A program made the position numbers and the translations under genes. The notes beneath the pieces are model-generated. The model made no database searches. It was not told where the DNA came from and saw nothing but the letters and a program-made list of their open reading frames with translations. A DNA stretch of 64,000 nucleotides from Zingiber officinale (taxonomy: Eukaryota; Streptophyta; Magnoliopsida; Zingiberales; Zingiberaceae): NCBI RefSeq assembly GCF_018446385.1, contig NC_055987.1:8083705-8147704 (forward strand). Direction: 5' to 3'. Numbering within the stretch: the first letter of the stretch is position 1; every line of letters begins with the position of its first letter. Below are positions 1 to 10,630 of this stretch, in pieces.

Positions 1-5
1 AAAGT

Positions 6-220
6 CCTAGTGAGTGAAGCTAGGCAGATGGAAATCCTGGTGAGTGAAGCCAGGTGAAAGTCCTAGTGAGTGAAGCTAGGCAGATGGAAAACCCTAGTGA
101 GTGAAGCTAGGTGAAAATCCTGGTGAGTGAAGCCAGGTGAAAGTCCTAGTGAGTGAAGCTAGGCAGATGGAAAACCCTAGTGAGTGAAGCTAGGTGAAAG
201 TCCTGGTGAGTGAAGCCAGG
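6..220 (+). repeat. Minisatellite of CCTRG hairpin units in LTR A (type I)
   Basis: Nineteen-base units are separated by short linkers. Two forms alternate: CCTAGTGAGTGAAGCTAGG (first at 6-24) and CCTGGTGAGTGAAGCCAGG (first at 36-54). Both have a perfect 5-bp stem around the same nine-base loop, so the two differences between them are compensatory. The same array, as its reverse complement, is at 7325-7600 and 13022-13900 in the LTRs of the reverse-oriented element. Confidence 0.95.
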
Positions 221-231
221 CAAGGGAAAAT

Positions 232-477
232 CCAGATGGATCAAGGATGATCGGACATCTGGTGCTGGGAAGTCCAAGTAGGTCAAAGGATTGACTGGAT
301 ACTTGGCATGAAAGAAAAGTCCAAGTAGCTCAAAGGGATTGACCGGATACTTGGCACAGAGAAAAGTCCAAGTGGGTCGAAGGTTGACCGGACACTTGGT
401 AAGGGAGTCCTAGCGGTCAAGGGAGTGACTAGATGCTAGGCATGACATACCAACAGGTCAGGTTGGCCGGATGTTGG
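232..477 (+). repeat. Series of six nested hairpins with different stems (type II)
   Basis: Six consecutive units lie at 232-262, 274-306, 321-354, 368-399, 409-440 and 450-477. Each has an outer stem, then a GGTCA-like inner arm, a short loop, a TGACC-like inner arm, GGA or GAT, and the outer arm's complement. Outer arms are CCAGAT/ATCTGG, CCAAGT/ACTTGG (three times), CCTAGC/GCTAGG and CCAACA/TGTTGG. The layout is constant while the stem sequence changes on both sides. The inner stem of the 321-354 unit and some others is imperfect. Confidence 0.9.
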
Positions 478-509
478 TTTGGGAGGTTTGGAACTTGGTT
501 TTGGACAAA

Positions 510-750
510 ATCAAGTCTTTGGATCGTCGATGGATCGATCCGGACTGTCAATGACGAGAGCCTCGGATCGATCCGTGGATCGATCAGAGGTCCCAATCGA
601 TCGATGGATCGATTGGGGGCCCCGCGGAGACTCACCGGATCGATCCGTGGATCGATCCGATGTCACAGAGGTGCTCTGGATCGATCCGTGGATCGATCCA
701 AAGCCTCCCCGATCGATTGGGAACATTCGAATCGATCGGGATCCGACCGT
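510..750 (+). repeat. GATCGATC palindrome cluster in LTR A
   Basis: At least six pairs of ATCGATC-containing arms occur in about 240 bp, for example TGGATCGATCC followed after GT by GGATCGATCCA (about 669-692), and CCGATCGATT with AATCGATCGG around an 11-base loop (about 709-740). The same block is at about 6770-7015 and 12560-12840 in the opposite orientation. It creates many short frames on both strands that look like ORFs rich in Asp, Arg and Ser; these are not genes. Confidence 0.85.
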
Positions 751-1026
751 TGGCGTCGTTTATAGCTGCAGGCGTGTGATGGCTGCGGCATCGCTTCTCC
801 GATTCACTCCAGATTACTCGCCAGCTCCTCCACAGCGCTCTCAAATATCAGATCGCCAGTTCTTGAAGGATCTTGGAAGCTTTCCAAGTCAAGAGGCGGA
901 TCAAAGGCAAGAAGAGAAGCTAGGGTTAGGGTTTATACTCATTGTAAGCTTGTAAGCTTGTATTTCTTGTATCCTTTCCCTCTCTTCTTGTATTGAGTCT
1001 TGTAGGGCTTCTCCGCCCTTGGTAGT

Positions 1027-3496
1027 TGTAGCGCCCGCCCTTCTTACCCAACCAAAGGCGGCGCTACGTTCTTATACTACTTACGTACATGTTTTACTAT
1101 AACAGCGGAAGAACAAAAACTTTAAAGAATTTAATTTATTAAGCATAATATCACATATTCTGATTTGTTCAAATATTGATTCTATAACTAATCATATTAA
1201 TTTGTCCGAATCGTTCTTTGCCGAGCCACCACCACACACATCACTATCTGCTCCTCCTGCTGCTCCGTCGTTCCGAATATCCGTCCCCCATATCTGCGGT
1301 ACAAGGAAAGTAAGCTATGAGCACTCATGGCTCAGTAAGTTCCTTTCCTACTCACTGAAACCGAAAATCATCGTATATCAATATCATGCGTAATATCATA
1401 AGCATACAACATACAAGGGTATCATATTCATATCATATTATCACATGACATTATATCTAATCATCAGATAATTCAAGTACATATGTAGGCAATGCATCAT
1501 GAATTTGAAAACTTATACTAATAAGTACTTGAAATTAATATCATCATTAAGGGGATCCCGGTTTGTACCACATACATAATACGCGCGCTTCATAGGTAGG
1601 TCCAAGGTAGCAAGTCTTGAACCCTATCATGCATACATACTAGGCCCGAGTCTTACTCCATCGACCTAGGGCATTCAGAGGCCCATTACTGACGAGGCCC
1701 GAGTCTTACTCCATCGACCCCGGGGCGTTTACGGAGCCCACCCATGGTACAAACCCATACAAAAATAACTTATCATGCATAACTATCATATCATGTCCTT
1801 AACAATCTTTCATGCATTTCTTTTTTCATTTCTTTTCATTATGTATAGCATTTCCTATGCTATCACATATCATGGCATATTACATAACATAATTTCATTT
1901 CTTCATTTTGTATAGCATTTCCTTATGCTATCACATATCATGGCATATTACATAACATTATGTATAGCATTTCCTATGCTATCACAAATCATGGCATATA
2001 ACATAATTTCATTTTCTCCTCATTATGTTTAGCATTTCCTATGCTATCACATATCATGGCATATTACATAACATTATGTATAGCATTTCCTATGCTATCA
2101 CATATCATGGCATATAACATAATTTCATTTTCTCCTCATTATGTTTAGCATTTCCTATGCTATCACATATCATGGTATATTACATAACATTATGTATAGC
2201 ATTTCATAGAAGGAACCTTGCACTAGTTCGGTTAGACAATAATCTTACTCACCTCTTTAAAATATTTTTGGTTGAAATCCTAAGGTTAGATACTCCTCTG
2301 ATCATACATCATATCAATATAAAATCATGGAAAGGAATCCTTCTACATAGCATAGAAAATCTTATCATGAAATGAGGTCTTGTTTAAATCATCCTAGATT
2401 TGAAAACATTTTCTTTAGCCGAATTTTCTTAAATTCTTTCCTAGGTTTTCTAATCCTTATAAATCCGAAAATCACATAAAAGCCTTGTACCACAGGTGAG
2501 GGGAAGCTTACCTTCTTCGCTTAAGTTTCCTAGAATTGAGAACTTGCTTGGACCTTTCTTCTTGCTTGCTAGGTTCGGCACCAATGGAGGGAAAAGAGTG
2601 GTTAGGTCTTTTGGTGGAGAGGGGAGGAAGAAGAAGCTTCTCCCTCTTGTGTTGCTCGACAACAACAAGGAAGAAAGAAGAGGGAGGGAGTGAGGAGGAA
2701 GAGGAGCTTCCTTCCTCTTGTGTTGCTTGGCAACAAGAAGAAGAAGAGAGGGGGTCTCGGCACAAGAGGGAGGAGGAGAGGGAGAGGAGTGGAGGATGAA
2801 TTTGAAGTCACCCCTCCATGCCTATTTATACTAAAATGAGGGGAGGAAATTTGACTTGATTCATCCTCCCCATTTATTCCTCTTCTTTATGATAGGAATA
2901 TTCTAGAGATATGCCTTGTGAGTTCTCTCTTAATCTCTCTCTTTTCTCTCCTTTAATAAAATTTTCTATCTCTCCTCTTACAATATCCTCTCCTATCCCA
3001 CTTGGTTAACACATGCATGTATCCACAAGAGAACCAAGGATCAAAACTTGGTTATGTATATTTTTACTTCTTTTTACTCCCTTTTCCTTTTTAGTAAAAA
3101 GAATCCTTTCTTATTCTTAACTACTTAGTCCTCTCTCTCCTTATCAATAATTCTCCTATCCCCTTTGGTATCCTATACATGTTCCTTACAAGAGATCCAA
3201 GGTTCAATCTCTCTTCTAACGTTTTATTTTCTTTTGTACATAATAATTCATATATTACCCTATTATGCATTATGCATAAATATTTCATACATGTATTCAT
3301 ATTTCTTCCTTTTGCTACATTAATTCCATACATTATAAATCATGCATAGATGATTTATATTCTCAACTTTATTTTCTTTCATAATCATATAAATCCTTCC
3401 CATCGGAACATTCAACGTAGACTATCTACACATTCTTTTCATTACATTCGTACTCTCATTGCCCTTACTTTATCTAGGCTTTCTAGGGGTGTTACA
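1027..3496 (+). mobile_element. Ty3/gypsy solo LTR, Tekay/chromovirus-like, with target duplication
   Basis: The insert begins TGTAGCGCCCGCCC and ends GGGGTGTTACA, giving TG...CA ends. It is flanked by the 5-bp direct repeat GTAGT (1022-1026 and 3497-3501). Removing it restores the continuous LTR A text seen at 6478-6490 in the other orientation. At 2470 bp it is a long LTR, and the termini resemble those of Tekay/Del-type chromoviruses. No internal region is present, so LTR-LTR recombination most likely removed the rest. ORFs at about 2450-2810 on both strands lie in GAGGAAG-rich low-complexity sequence and are not credible genes. Confidence 0.88.
1838..2208 (+). repeat. Tandem repeat inside the gypsy solo LTR
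   Basis: The motif TATGTATAGCATTTCCTATG, followed by CTATCACATATCATGGCATA and a TACATAACAT or ATAACATAATTTCATTT tail, recurs about six to seven times. Two unit lengths alternate, about 50 and 65 bp. It lies wholly within the LTR. Confidence 0.85.
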
Positions 3497-3755
3497 GTAG
3501 TTACCATAAAGGAGAGTTTTATTTAGTGGAGGGTGTGTGTGTTGGTGTGGATCCTTGGATTAGTCACCTCTTGTGAGGTGGATACCAAGTAAACTCACCG
3601 TGTTAGCGTTGTTGTATTTGTTTCTGTATTTTCCGCTGCACATCTTTGAAGGAACAAGCAACGCCGAGCACCGAGCGAACGCGACGAGCTATTCACCCCC
3701 CCTCTAGCTACTTTTGGTCCTAACATAATGGTGATTCTTTATTTGAGGGGAAGAT

Positions 3756-3942
3756 TGTTGAGAATACAATCAAAGTTTTACATTAAAAATATATAGAAAA
3801 GATCATGAATTTAAAAGAAGAAAGATATCTCTATTGGAATGAAGCTTTTTGATAGAGCCTAAAAATAAATCCATGAAAACTTAGGCTTAAAGTGGACATA
3901 TTATACCATTGTAGAGATATATGAATTCTTTTAGTCATAACA
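3756..3942 (+). mobile_element. Short Copia-like LTR (family D) fragment or solo LTR
   Basis: A purine tract (GAGGGGAAG, 3745-3753) precedes TGTTGAGAATACAATC, and the segment ends near CATAACA at 3942. The core from about 3811 (GATATCTCTATTGGAATGA) to the GGACATATTATACCATTG motif is the complement of 14106-14215, so the family is dispersed here. It is about 187 bp and degenerate, with no internal region. Confidence 0.5.
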
Positions 3943-4410
3943 GTAACATGTTGCAACATAAGGGAGACAATTCAATTGTTTTCTATGCTTTTTACTATTT
4001 ATTTTTTCCATTTGTTTCTCCATCTTTTCTTCGAGATCTGACTTAAGCATCGGAGGAGTCTTGCCAAGGTTCGCCTTGGCTCCCCTTTTAACATCTCCCT
4101 TGAATCTTTCCAGACCCTTATCCAAAGATTCCTTTGGTGCTCGACAATTGGAAGTCAACTCCCGAGTTGTCTACCTCTCGAGTTGCCAATCTCCAGACTT
4201 GTCGATCTCCCAACCCGCCGATCTACCATCCTACCAACTTGCTGAGGAGAGCCAACATGACTGAAGGTTGACGTGAAAGAAGTCCTACCTAAAGAAATTC
4301 AACCCGATCGGTATCTAACCAGCCGAAAGTACTGGGCCATGGTTACTTTGCTGAGTCATCCCATCCCTTGATCTTGAATTGGATCAAATTGGTACCATCT
4401 GTAGGAAATC
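3943..4410 (+). mobile_element. Ty3/gypsy (Tat-like) LTR 3' part with primer-binding-like site
   Basis: The stretch from GTTGCAACATAAGGGAGAC onward is repeated in the same orientation at about 14323-14620. It holds the GATCTGACTTAAGCATCGGA motif typical of the 3' part of many plant gypsy LTRs. TTGGTACCATCTGTAGGAA at 4389-4407 resembles the primer-binding region of Tat-lineage elements (usually TTGGCGCCGTCTGTGGGAA). Little internal sequence survives. It is a fossil. Confidence 0.55.
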
Positions 4411-4701
4411 CGAGTTGAGACGTTGAGATGAGAAACACTTGAAAAAGTCATGAAGAAAGAGGACCTGTTGCCAAAGAAAGAAGTCCCGTGGCATGCCCAA
4501 AATCTATCGTCCCTCTTTTCTGATACATTGGTCACCCATGGACTGCTTTCAATCCTTGACGTTACCGCATTTAAGAAGGTTCTTTTTGGTCAAGTTATTT
4601 ACTTTAATATTTTATATTTTATCTCAAAACATATATACTACAATGTTTACTACTCTAAATATTTCTTCATGAGAATTGTTAGTCCATGTAAAGCTCTCTA
4701 G
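4411..4701. other. Gypsy leader remnant and AT-rich spacer
   Basis: About 290 bp follow the gypsy-like primer site up to the hAT MITE. A short frame at 4450-4701 has no recognisable domain and is probably retrotransposon leader. No gene is seen. Confidence 0.4.
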
Positions 4702-5134
4702 TAGGGCTGAGTATTCAGTCAAAATCTAATCGATCGAACTGAATAGATTAAAAACTGAATAAACAAATTTTTTTCAACCAACTAGACTGACCTAATTTTC
4801 CTACAAAAATCGAACCGACCGAACTAATAAAATATCAGTTAATTTAATTTTTGACAAGATTAACTGAAATTTTAAAACTTATTCGGTTTTAATAAAAAAA
4901 AAAAGAGATTTTATTTAATTAATTATATTTTAAAATTAAAAAAAAATTAATATTCTTATTCAGTTTATTTGGTTTAACCAAATTACAAAACTTAAAACTA
5001 AAACTAAACTTAATTAACTGAAAACCAAATCTAATTTTAAAAAAAAATGAAAACTAAATTAACCAAACCAAATTTCTAAATTGGGTCAGTTCGGTTCAAT
5101 TAATTCGATTTTACCAAATTTTTGCTCACCCCTA
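4702..5134. mobile_element. Non-autonomous hAT MITE with 8-bp target duplication
   Basis: The ends are TAGGGCTGAG and, at the right, CTCACCCCTA, which form an inverted repeat with one mismatch. The perfect 8-bp direct repeat CTCTCTAG flanks the element (4694-4701 and 5135-5142), as expected for hAT superfamily insertion. The 433-bp body is AT-rich with repeated AAACCGAAT-like words and has no coding capacity. Confidence 0.88.
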
Positions 5135-5142
5135 CTCTCTAG

Positions 5143-6262
5143 GCAAGTCGCCGACAAATTGACTTTTCCTTTATAAGGGACAGAGTCGACCATCGACAAT
5201 TACCTCTATCTAGGTTAAATACATCCATCGACTTTTCCTTTGTCAGGGATAGAGTCATCTAGGATAGTGACATCCATAAACATTCCTTCTGTCTAGGGAC
5301 GGGATCCTCTGGTCCCCTTATCCTGGTCCGCTCCTAGACCGGGACAAGGGGATTGGTGGGAGGTCATGGCCCCGACCTATTAACAAGTGGGGGGTCATTG
5401 CCCCCCACCAATACAAAGGCTGGACCATGAGTTGGTCCAGTCTTTGCGGACCAGAGAATCCACCCCCTTCTGTCTAGGACAGGTATGTGTCCATCAACAT
5501 ATTCCATCGAATAAAGGCGACCTTTGGTTTTCTCTTTTGATAGAGGCATCATCCATCGACATTTCCCTCTACGGAAAGAGGTGTCCATAGACATTTCCCT
5601 CTATCAGAGTTGTCATCTCTAGGTTTAATATGTCATCTCATTTCTAACGAAGTTATATTTTTATTTACCATCAACAGTGATGTTCGGAACCGAGTAGCTC
5701 TGATTTTTTCTCCGTTTAGCACAAGACCGCCTCCAACATTCTATTGTCTGGAACAATGTCGTCGCTTATTGTCTCCTCTGCATTTAGCAGAGTCACCATT
5801 TTTAGGTTCCTGAGGCAACGTTGGGTGGCTCGACAACAATAGGCAACCGCATAGGCCTTGCTATCCTTTATCTTACAAACGAAACTAACTCAACACAAAC
5901 GTTTAGTTAGTCAAACTATCATCTCCTTCGACTAGATTTGGCGGCCAGACTTGTGATGTGGTGGAGAAATTTAACACCACGTGGTATAGTCAAGTCAAAT
6001 GTCAAGCTGAGTTGGAAGTCAAGTCAAAATGAGCTCAAGTTTGGTAACCGAGCTCGGGTTGAATCGACCTGCTAGAAGACCTCAAGTCAAATCCATCCTA
6101 GTCACATTAGAGTTTAGCCCACCACAATTTGGAATTTTGATTGAACATAATAGTTATTAAAATACATATCATCAAAAGGTGTGTCTCTCAGTCGAGAGGG
6201 AAGAGGTATGTCTTCTTAGTCAAGAGGGAAAAGGTATGCCCTTTGAAAACTAAGATCATCCT
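5143..6262. other. Intergenic repeat-rich spacer
   Basis: Degenerate direct repeats of the type CATCCATCGAC...CCTCTATC fill 5150-5620. The rest, to 6262, has no recognisable gene or element apart from the small insertion at 5298-5465. Frames at 5364-5813 lack domains and codon structure. Confidence 0.5.
5298..5465. mobile_element. Small insertion with inverted ends (GGATCCTCTGGTCC)
   Basis: About 168 bp begin near GGGATCCTCTGGTCC and end with GGACCAGAGAATCCAC, an imperfect terminal inverted repeat. The 13-base word CCTTCTGTCTAGG occurs directly on both sides (5285-5297 and 5466-5478). It also contains GGTCCAG / CTGGACC words that can pair internally. The length of the direct repeat would suit a SINE-like or other target-primed insertion better than a classical MITE. 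The local sequence is itself repetitive, so the flanking duplication could be older. Confidence 0.45.
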
Positions 6263-7811
6263 TGTTGGGACCGAAATGTAGGTAGGGGGGTGAATAGCTC
6301 GTCACGTGCTCATGTGCTTCGTTGCTTGTTTCTTCAAGGATGCGCAGCGGAAATACAAAGAAACAACTACAACAATGCTAACAAATGGATTTTACTTGGT
6401 ATCCACCTCACAAGAGTTGACTAGTGCAAGGATCTACGCACACACACACCTCCACTATAAATAACACTCCTTTATGGTAACTACCAAAGGCGGAGAAGCC
6501 CTACAACACTCTCAATACAAGAAGAAGAAAGGGAAATATAGGATAAGCAAGAGCTTACAAGATGTACAGTAAAAACCCAAACCCTAACTTCTTCTTCTTG
6601 CTTTTGATCCGCCTCTTGACTTGGAAGAGCCTCCAAGAATCTTCAAGAACTGGTGATCTGGAGCTTGGAGAGAGATGTGGAGTTGCTGGAGAGGATCGGA
6701 GTTGAATCGTGTAAGAGATGCCGAAGGGAACGAACGCCTGCGACTTAAATCGACGCTAACGGTCGGATCCCGATCGATCGGATTGCTCCCAATCGATCGG
6801 GGAGGCTTTGAATTGATCCACTGATCGATCCAGAGCGCCTCTGTGCTCTGGGAATTTGCCTGGATCGATCGGCTGATCGATCCAGCCTTTATCGCATAAA
6901 AACGTGTCACCCCAATCGATCCACTGATCGATCCAGAGGCGTTCTGTGCGCTCTGCGACTTGCCCACTCGAGGCTTGTCGCGGGGGCCTTCCCAATCGAT
7001 CGGCTGATCGATCCAGACTTGGTTTTTGCCCAAAACCAAGTCCCAAGCCCCCCAAACCAACATCCGGTCAATCCATGACCTGTTGGTTCATCCTCACCAA
7101 GTGTCCGATTAATCCCTTTGACCCACTTGGACTTTTCCTCATCGTGCCAAGTATCCGATCAATCCCTTTGACCTACTTGGACTTTCTCCTCTTGCCAAGT
7201 ATCCGGTCAATCCCTTTGACCTACTTGGACTTTCTCCTCTTGCCAAGTATCCGGTCAATCCCTTTGACCTACTTGGACTTTCACCAGATTTCTGGTCAAC
7301 CTTGACCCATCTGGATTTTCCCGTGCCTAGCTTCACTCACCAAGACTTCCCTTCTGCCTAGCTTCACTCACTAGGACTTCTCTTCTGCCTGGCTTCACTC
7401 ACCAGGTCTTTCACCTAGCTTCACTCACTAGGATTTTCACCTGGCTTCACTCACCAGGATTTTTCTCTGCCTGGCTTCACTCACCAGGACTTTCACCTAG
7501 CTTCACTCACTAGGATTTTCACCTGGCTTCACTCACCAGGTCTTTCACCTAGCTTCACTCACTAGGATTTTCCTCTTCCTGGCTTCACTTACCAGGACTT
7601 CCACAGTTAAGTATCCGGTCAACCTTGACCTACTTGACTCTTCTACAATCAAACCTGATCAAACTCTGATCAGAGGAGAATTGTACCAACAATTTCCCCA
7701 CATGAACAACTGCACCTGCATTGTTCATGTATTGTTAAACATCGAAATCATGACCAAGACTCAAGCTTGGTCGACTAGGTCAACCTTGACCTAAGGGATA
7801 TTGCTCCAACA
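6263..7811 (-). repeat. 3' LTR of the gag-only Copia element A
   Basis: The 1549-bp LTR has ends TGTTGGGACC...GCTCCAACA on the plus strand. It matches 12052-14087 throughout and also 1-1026 plus 3502-3725 in reverse. It contains the GATCGATC block (about 6770-7015), the nested hairpins (about 7060-7310) and the CCTRG array (7325-7600). Confidence 0.9.
7325..7600 (-). repeat. CCTRG hairpin minisatellite, LTR A copy at 6263-7811
   Basis: On the plus strand, units read CCTAGCTTCACTCACTAGG or CCTGGCTTCACTCACCAGG, with linkers such as TTTTCA, TCTTTCA or ATTTTCCTCTG. Both forms keep a perfect 5-bp stem. A few units have one changed base in an arm. Confidence 0.92.
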
Positions 7812-7826
7812 ATCTCCCCCTTTTTG
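7812..7826 (-). other. Polypurine tract of Copia element A
   Basis: The minus strand reads CAAAAAGGGGGAGAT directly before the TGTTGGAGC start of the 3' LTR. This is the usual Copia plus-strand primer position. Confidence 0.85.
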
Positions 7827-10123
7827 ATGTTTGACAATACCTTTAAGTTAGGCTAGTCCCATAGCCTCAAACTTCTCTCTCATGCCACTAGGTAATGAGG
7901 CATAAGTTACAACCTACATTCTCCCTCTAAGAAGGCATACTCCCTCTTAGATAATGAAGGCATAACTTAAACCCTACATTCTCCCCCTATTGGCACACAT
8001 CAACAAATTTACTTGTTGAAAACTCTCCTCTTGAAGACTCTCCCCCTGAAGAGTTGCTCATCGTTGTTCACAACTTCACTCGTTGTGATCAACACGATAA
8101 AGAAGGTCTCATACCCTTCATTATCATCAATGCTCACCCTTGAGCATTAACCACTTGAATAACCCAAATGAAGGTCACATACCCTTCATTTGCCTTTAAC
8201 CCTACATTCTCCCCCAATGTAGACAAATGCTCATCCTTAAGCATATACAATGTAAACAATGAAGATATCCACTCTCCATTGTAATCCAATGCTCAACCTT
8301 GAGCATTTTTACTGAAGAAGGTTAACCACCTTCCAAGGTGTATGAAAAATAGTTTTCATGTCCTTAAAGAGTACCTCCCCCTAAAGACATCGTCGTACCT
8401 TCTGTCATTGCACCAACAATGACTTGGAATCCCTAAACCTTTAGAAAACCCACATTTAGAAGTTTTGAGGTTCAAAAGTTCAAAATTTGAATCAAACCTC
8501 AACCTAAACTTCAATTTAGTCTTCCTTAACCAATCCATCCTTGTTTTCAACATGAAAACACCCTTTTTATATATACAAATGTATCTTGAGGGGTTAGGAA
8601 TGGTTTCCTAGACTAAAATAGGTTCAAAATGCTGAAAATAAGCTTTCCCAGCCAAAATCAGCATCTTCGATCGATTGGAGTTGGGTTTCAATCGATTGAA
8701 CCAGCTTGAATCGATCCATTGATCGATTCAGGAGGGCTGGATTGATCCAGGAAGCTTCTATTCGTGAGAAGCTTGCCCTCAATCGATCGCCCGATCGATT
8801 GAGACCCTTCAATCGATCGGGTGATCGATTGAAGTCTGATAGTTGCTGAAATTTTATTTCAGTCAACTTCAGAAACCCCTAGAAAATTCTACAAAATTCC
8901 AAAAATCGTGAAAATTTATGTAGACATTATTTAGGGTATAATTTATCATGGAAAATAGTTTTCTATGAAAATACATCATATTTTCAAAGATTGACACAAA
9001 CTAAAAAACTTACAACAACTTTAGTGTTTTCTTCTAGTTGTGTCTAACTATTCAATGATGAGTACTATCAAAAGATAGTCTTCACCAGGGTTTTTCAAAA
9101 GCATTTTTACAACATTTTCAAAATCAATATCCCACCATGTTTCTTGGGTTTAATGCACATGACTTGTACATTAGCTTTCCCAATGATGGGAAAGCACATA
9201 ACTATGTGTTTTGATGAACTTAAAACTCAAGGAAATGCACTAAATCAGCATGTTGAGTTTTGTTCATCATCCTAACATCTCACTTGTATCTAATGTGCAC
9301 AAAACACATACAAGTCATCTTATAGTTCTTTGTGAGATGTAAAATTTGATTTTGCCCTAATCTAGGGATCATGCATATCTATCTAGGCATTTTGTGGATA
9401 TTGAACATCTACCTAGGATGTCACTTGTTGATAAATTTATACCACTTGTTAATAAATGTCATTTGTCCTTAATTTTAAGGAAATAACATAATGCATGATA
9501 ATGTTATGGCATACATGAAAAAGAAATAATTTTCAAAAGAAAATTTCCTATAACTACATGATGTATTTATGTCATGACATGGTATTTATGTGTTTTTCAT
9601 CATAAGGTATGAATGCAACATGCAAAACTAACTATGATGTCATGGCATAGAGTGAGCAAACAATCATGGCAAGGTTTAGCATAAATAAAATACCTAGATT
9701 ACCTATCTAGGTGTCCTTAAACCTTATCTAAGTTAAAAAAAAATAAACCTAGATTGCCTTCTAAATGCTCCAAGAAAATGCCAAAACCTAAACTGGCATT
9801 TCTAGTTCTCTTGATAAACTTATGCCAATTGAAATTAAGCTTATTCCTCAAATGTTGGCATATTTCGTTCTTCCACAAAAGTATTACTAAGAAAATACCA
9901 AAAATCCCAACTTGGTATTTCCTTATGTTTTCCCAATATGTGTCATTTTAAAATGAAATCAATACTTCTCAAATTTTGCACATTTTACTCTTTCAAAGAG
10001 TAAATCATAAATTCATTTCATTTTTAAAGGTTAATAATAACCTTGAAAATGATCCTTGAGTGTCAATTTCTTCAAAGTTGGGTTAACTACCCTTCTTCTT
10101 AGAGTTGACACTCTCTAACCCAT
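7827..10123 (-). other. Non-coding 3' internal region of Copia element A
   Basis: About 2.3 kb between gag and the polypurine tract has no domain of a pol polyprotein on either strand. It carries repeated words such as AACCCTACATTCTCCCCC and, near 8660-8840, another patch of ATCGATC palindromes like those in the LTR. Short frames (for example 8356-8553 and 8624-8866) are unsupported. Confidence 0.6.
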
Positions 10124-10597
10124 TTATGGGGTAGAGAAAATGCTCCTAGGAATCCAAAATCTATTGGTGCTCCTTGGATGCTCTAGGTACTCACTAGGAA
10201 TAACTTCCCTAGATACCTTCCTAATGACCTTGTTTGTCATCTTAGAAGCTTTGGTCACATTTTCTAGATCAACCCTAGGGATTGTTTCCCTTGTGACCTT
10301 CTTTGTGACTTTCTTAGACTTCTTAGAAGTCTTAGTCACATTTGTTGTAAAAATACTCTTAGGGATGACCTCCCTAGTATTCTTGACTTGACCACTAGAC
10401 CTAGGGTTGGTTCCATAGCTATATAGAACCCTATGGTAGGAAATTACATCCTTCTTAGTTTTAGGTTTGTATCCCAAACCCTTATGACCATTGGATGACC
10501 TTGATACTCCTAGTCCTAGATTTTGCTTATTTTGCCCTATTAGGATATTTTCCATCCTTTTTAGGGTCTTTTCCATTTTATCAAGTCTTGACCTCAA
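10124..10597 (-). CDS. Copia gag-region frame, C-terminal type (element A)
   Basis: This 157-residue frame lies just downstream of gag in the same strand of the fossil. It begins with a short coiled-coil-like, Lys/Met-rich stretch. It then shows an internal repeat of about 35 residues built on REVIP or RETIP followed by VTKASK-like text. It ends with RFWIPRS, which resembles the YWVPKS motif that follows the zinc knuckle in plant Copia gag proteins. No enzyme domain is present. It is an element part, not a host gene. Confidence 0.55.
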   Translation of the reverse strand: MRSRLDKMEKTLKRMENILIGQNKQNLGLGVSRSSNGHKGLGYKPKTKKDVISYHRVLYSYGTNPRSSGQVKNTREVIPKSIFTTNVTKTSKKSKKVTKKVTRETIPRVDLENVTKASKMTNKVIRKVSREVIPSEYLEHPRSTNRFWIPRSIFSTP

Positions 10598-10630
10598 GAC
10601 TTGATTTTCTTTCCATAAGTCCTTAGTTTT

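Larger units (their letters stand above)
1..3725 (+). mobile_element. Copia-type LTR (family A), 3' part, interrupted by a solo LTR
   Basis: The stretches 1-1026 and 3502-3725 match, in opposite orientation, the two LTRs of the Copia element at 6263-14087. They share the CCTAG minisatellite, the GATCGATC-rich block, the segment about Tyr-free short exon-like text around 960-1020, and the end CCCCCCTCTAGCTACTTTTGGTCCTAACA-type terminus (only its last bases are diagnostic: TCCTAACA at 3718-3725). The left end lies outside the window. No primer-binding site follows 3725, so this is a 3' LTR or a solo LTR. It is a fossil, split by a later gypsy solo LTR at 1027-3496. Confidence 0.85.

Noticed and set aside
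6-220. Regular short direct repeats that look like a CRISPR array (also 13022-13900)
   Set aside because: Linkers are short and repetitive, the units lie inside plant LTRs, and there are no unique spacers or cas genes.
433-955. Overlapping Asp/Arg/Ser-rich reading frames on both strands
   Set aside because: They are produced by the GATCGATC palindromes of LTR A and recur wherever that LTR recurs.
2450-2811. Five overlapping frames of 65-87 residues
   Set aside because: Low-complexity GAGGAAG sequence inside the gypsy solo LTR; no domain and no consistent frame.
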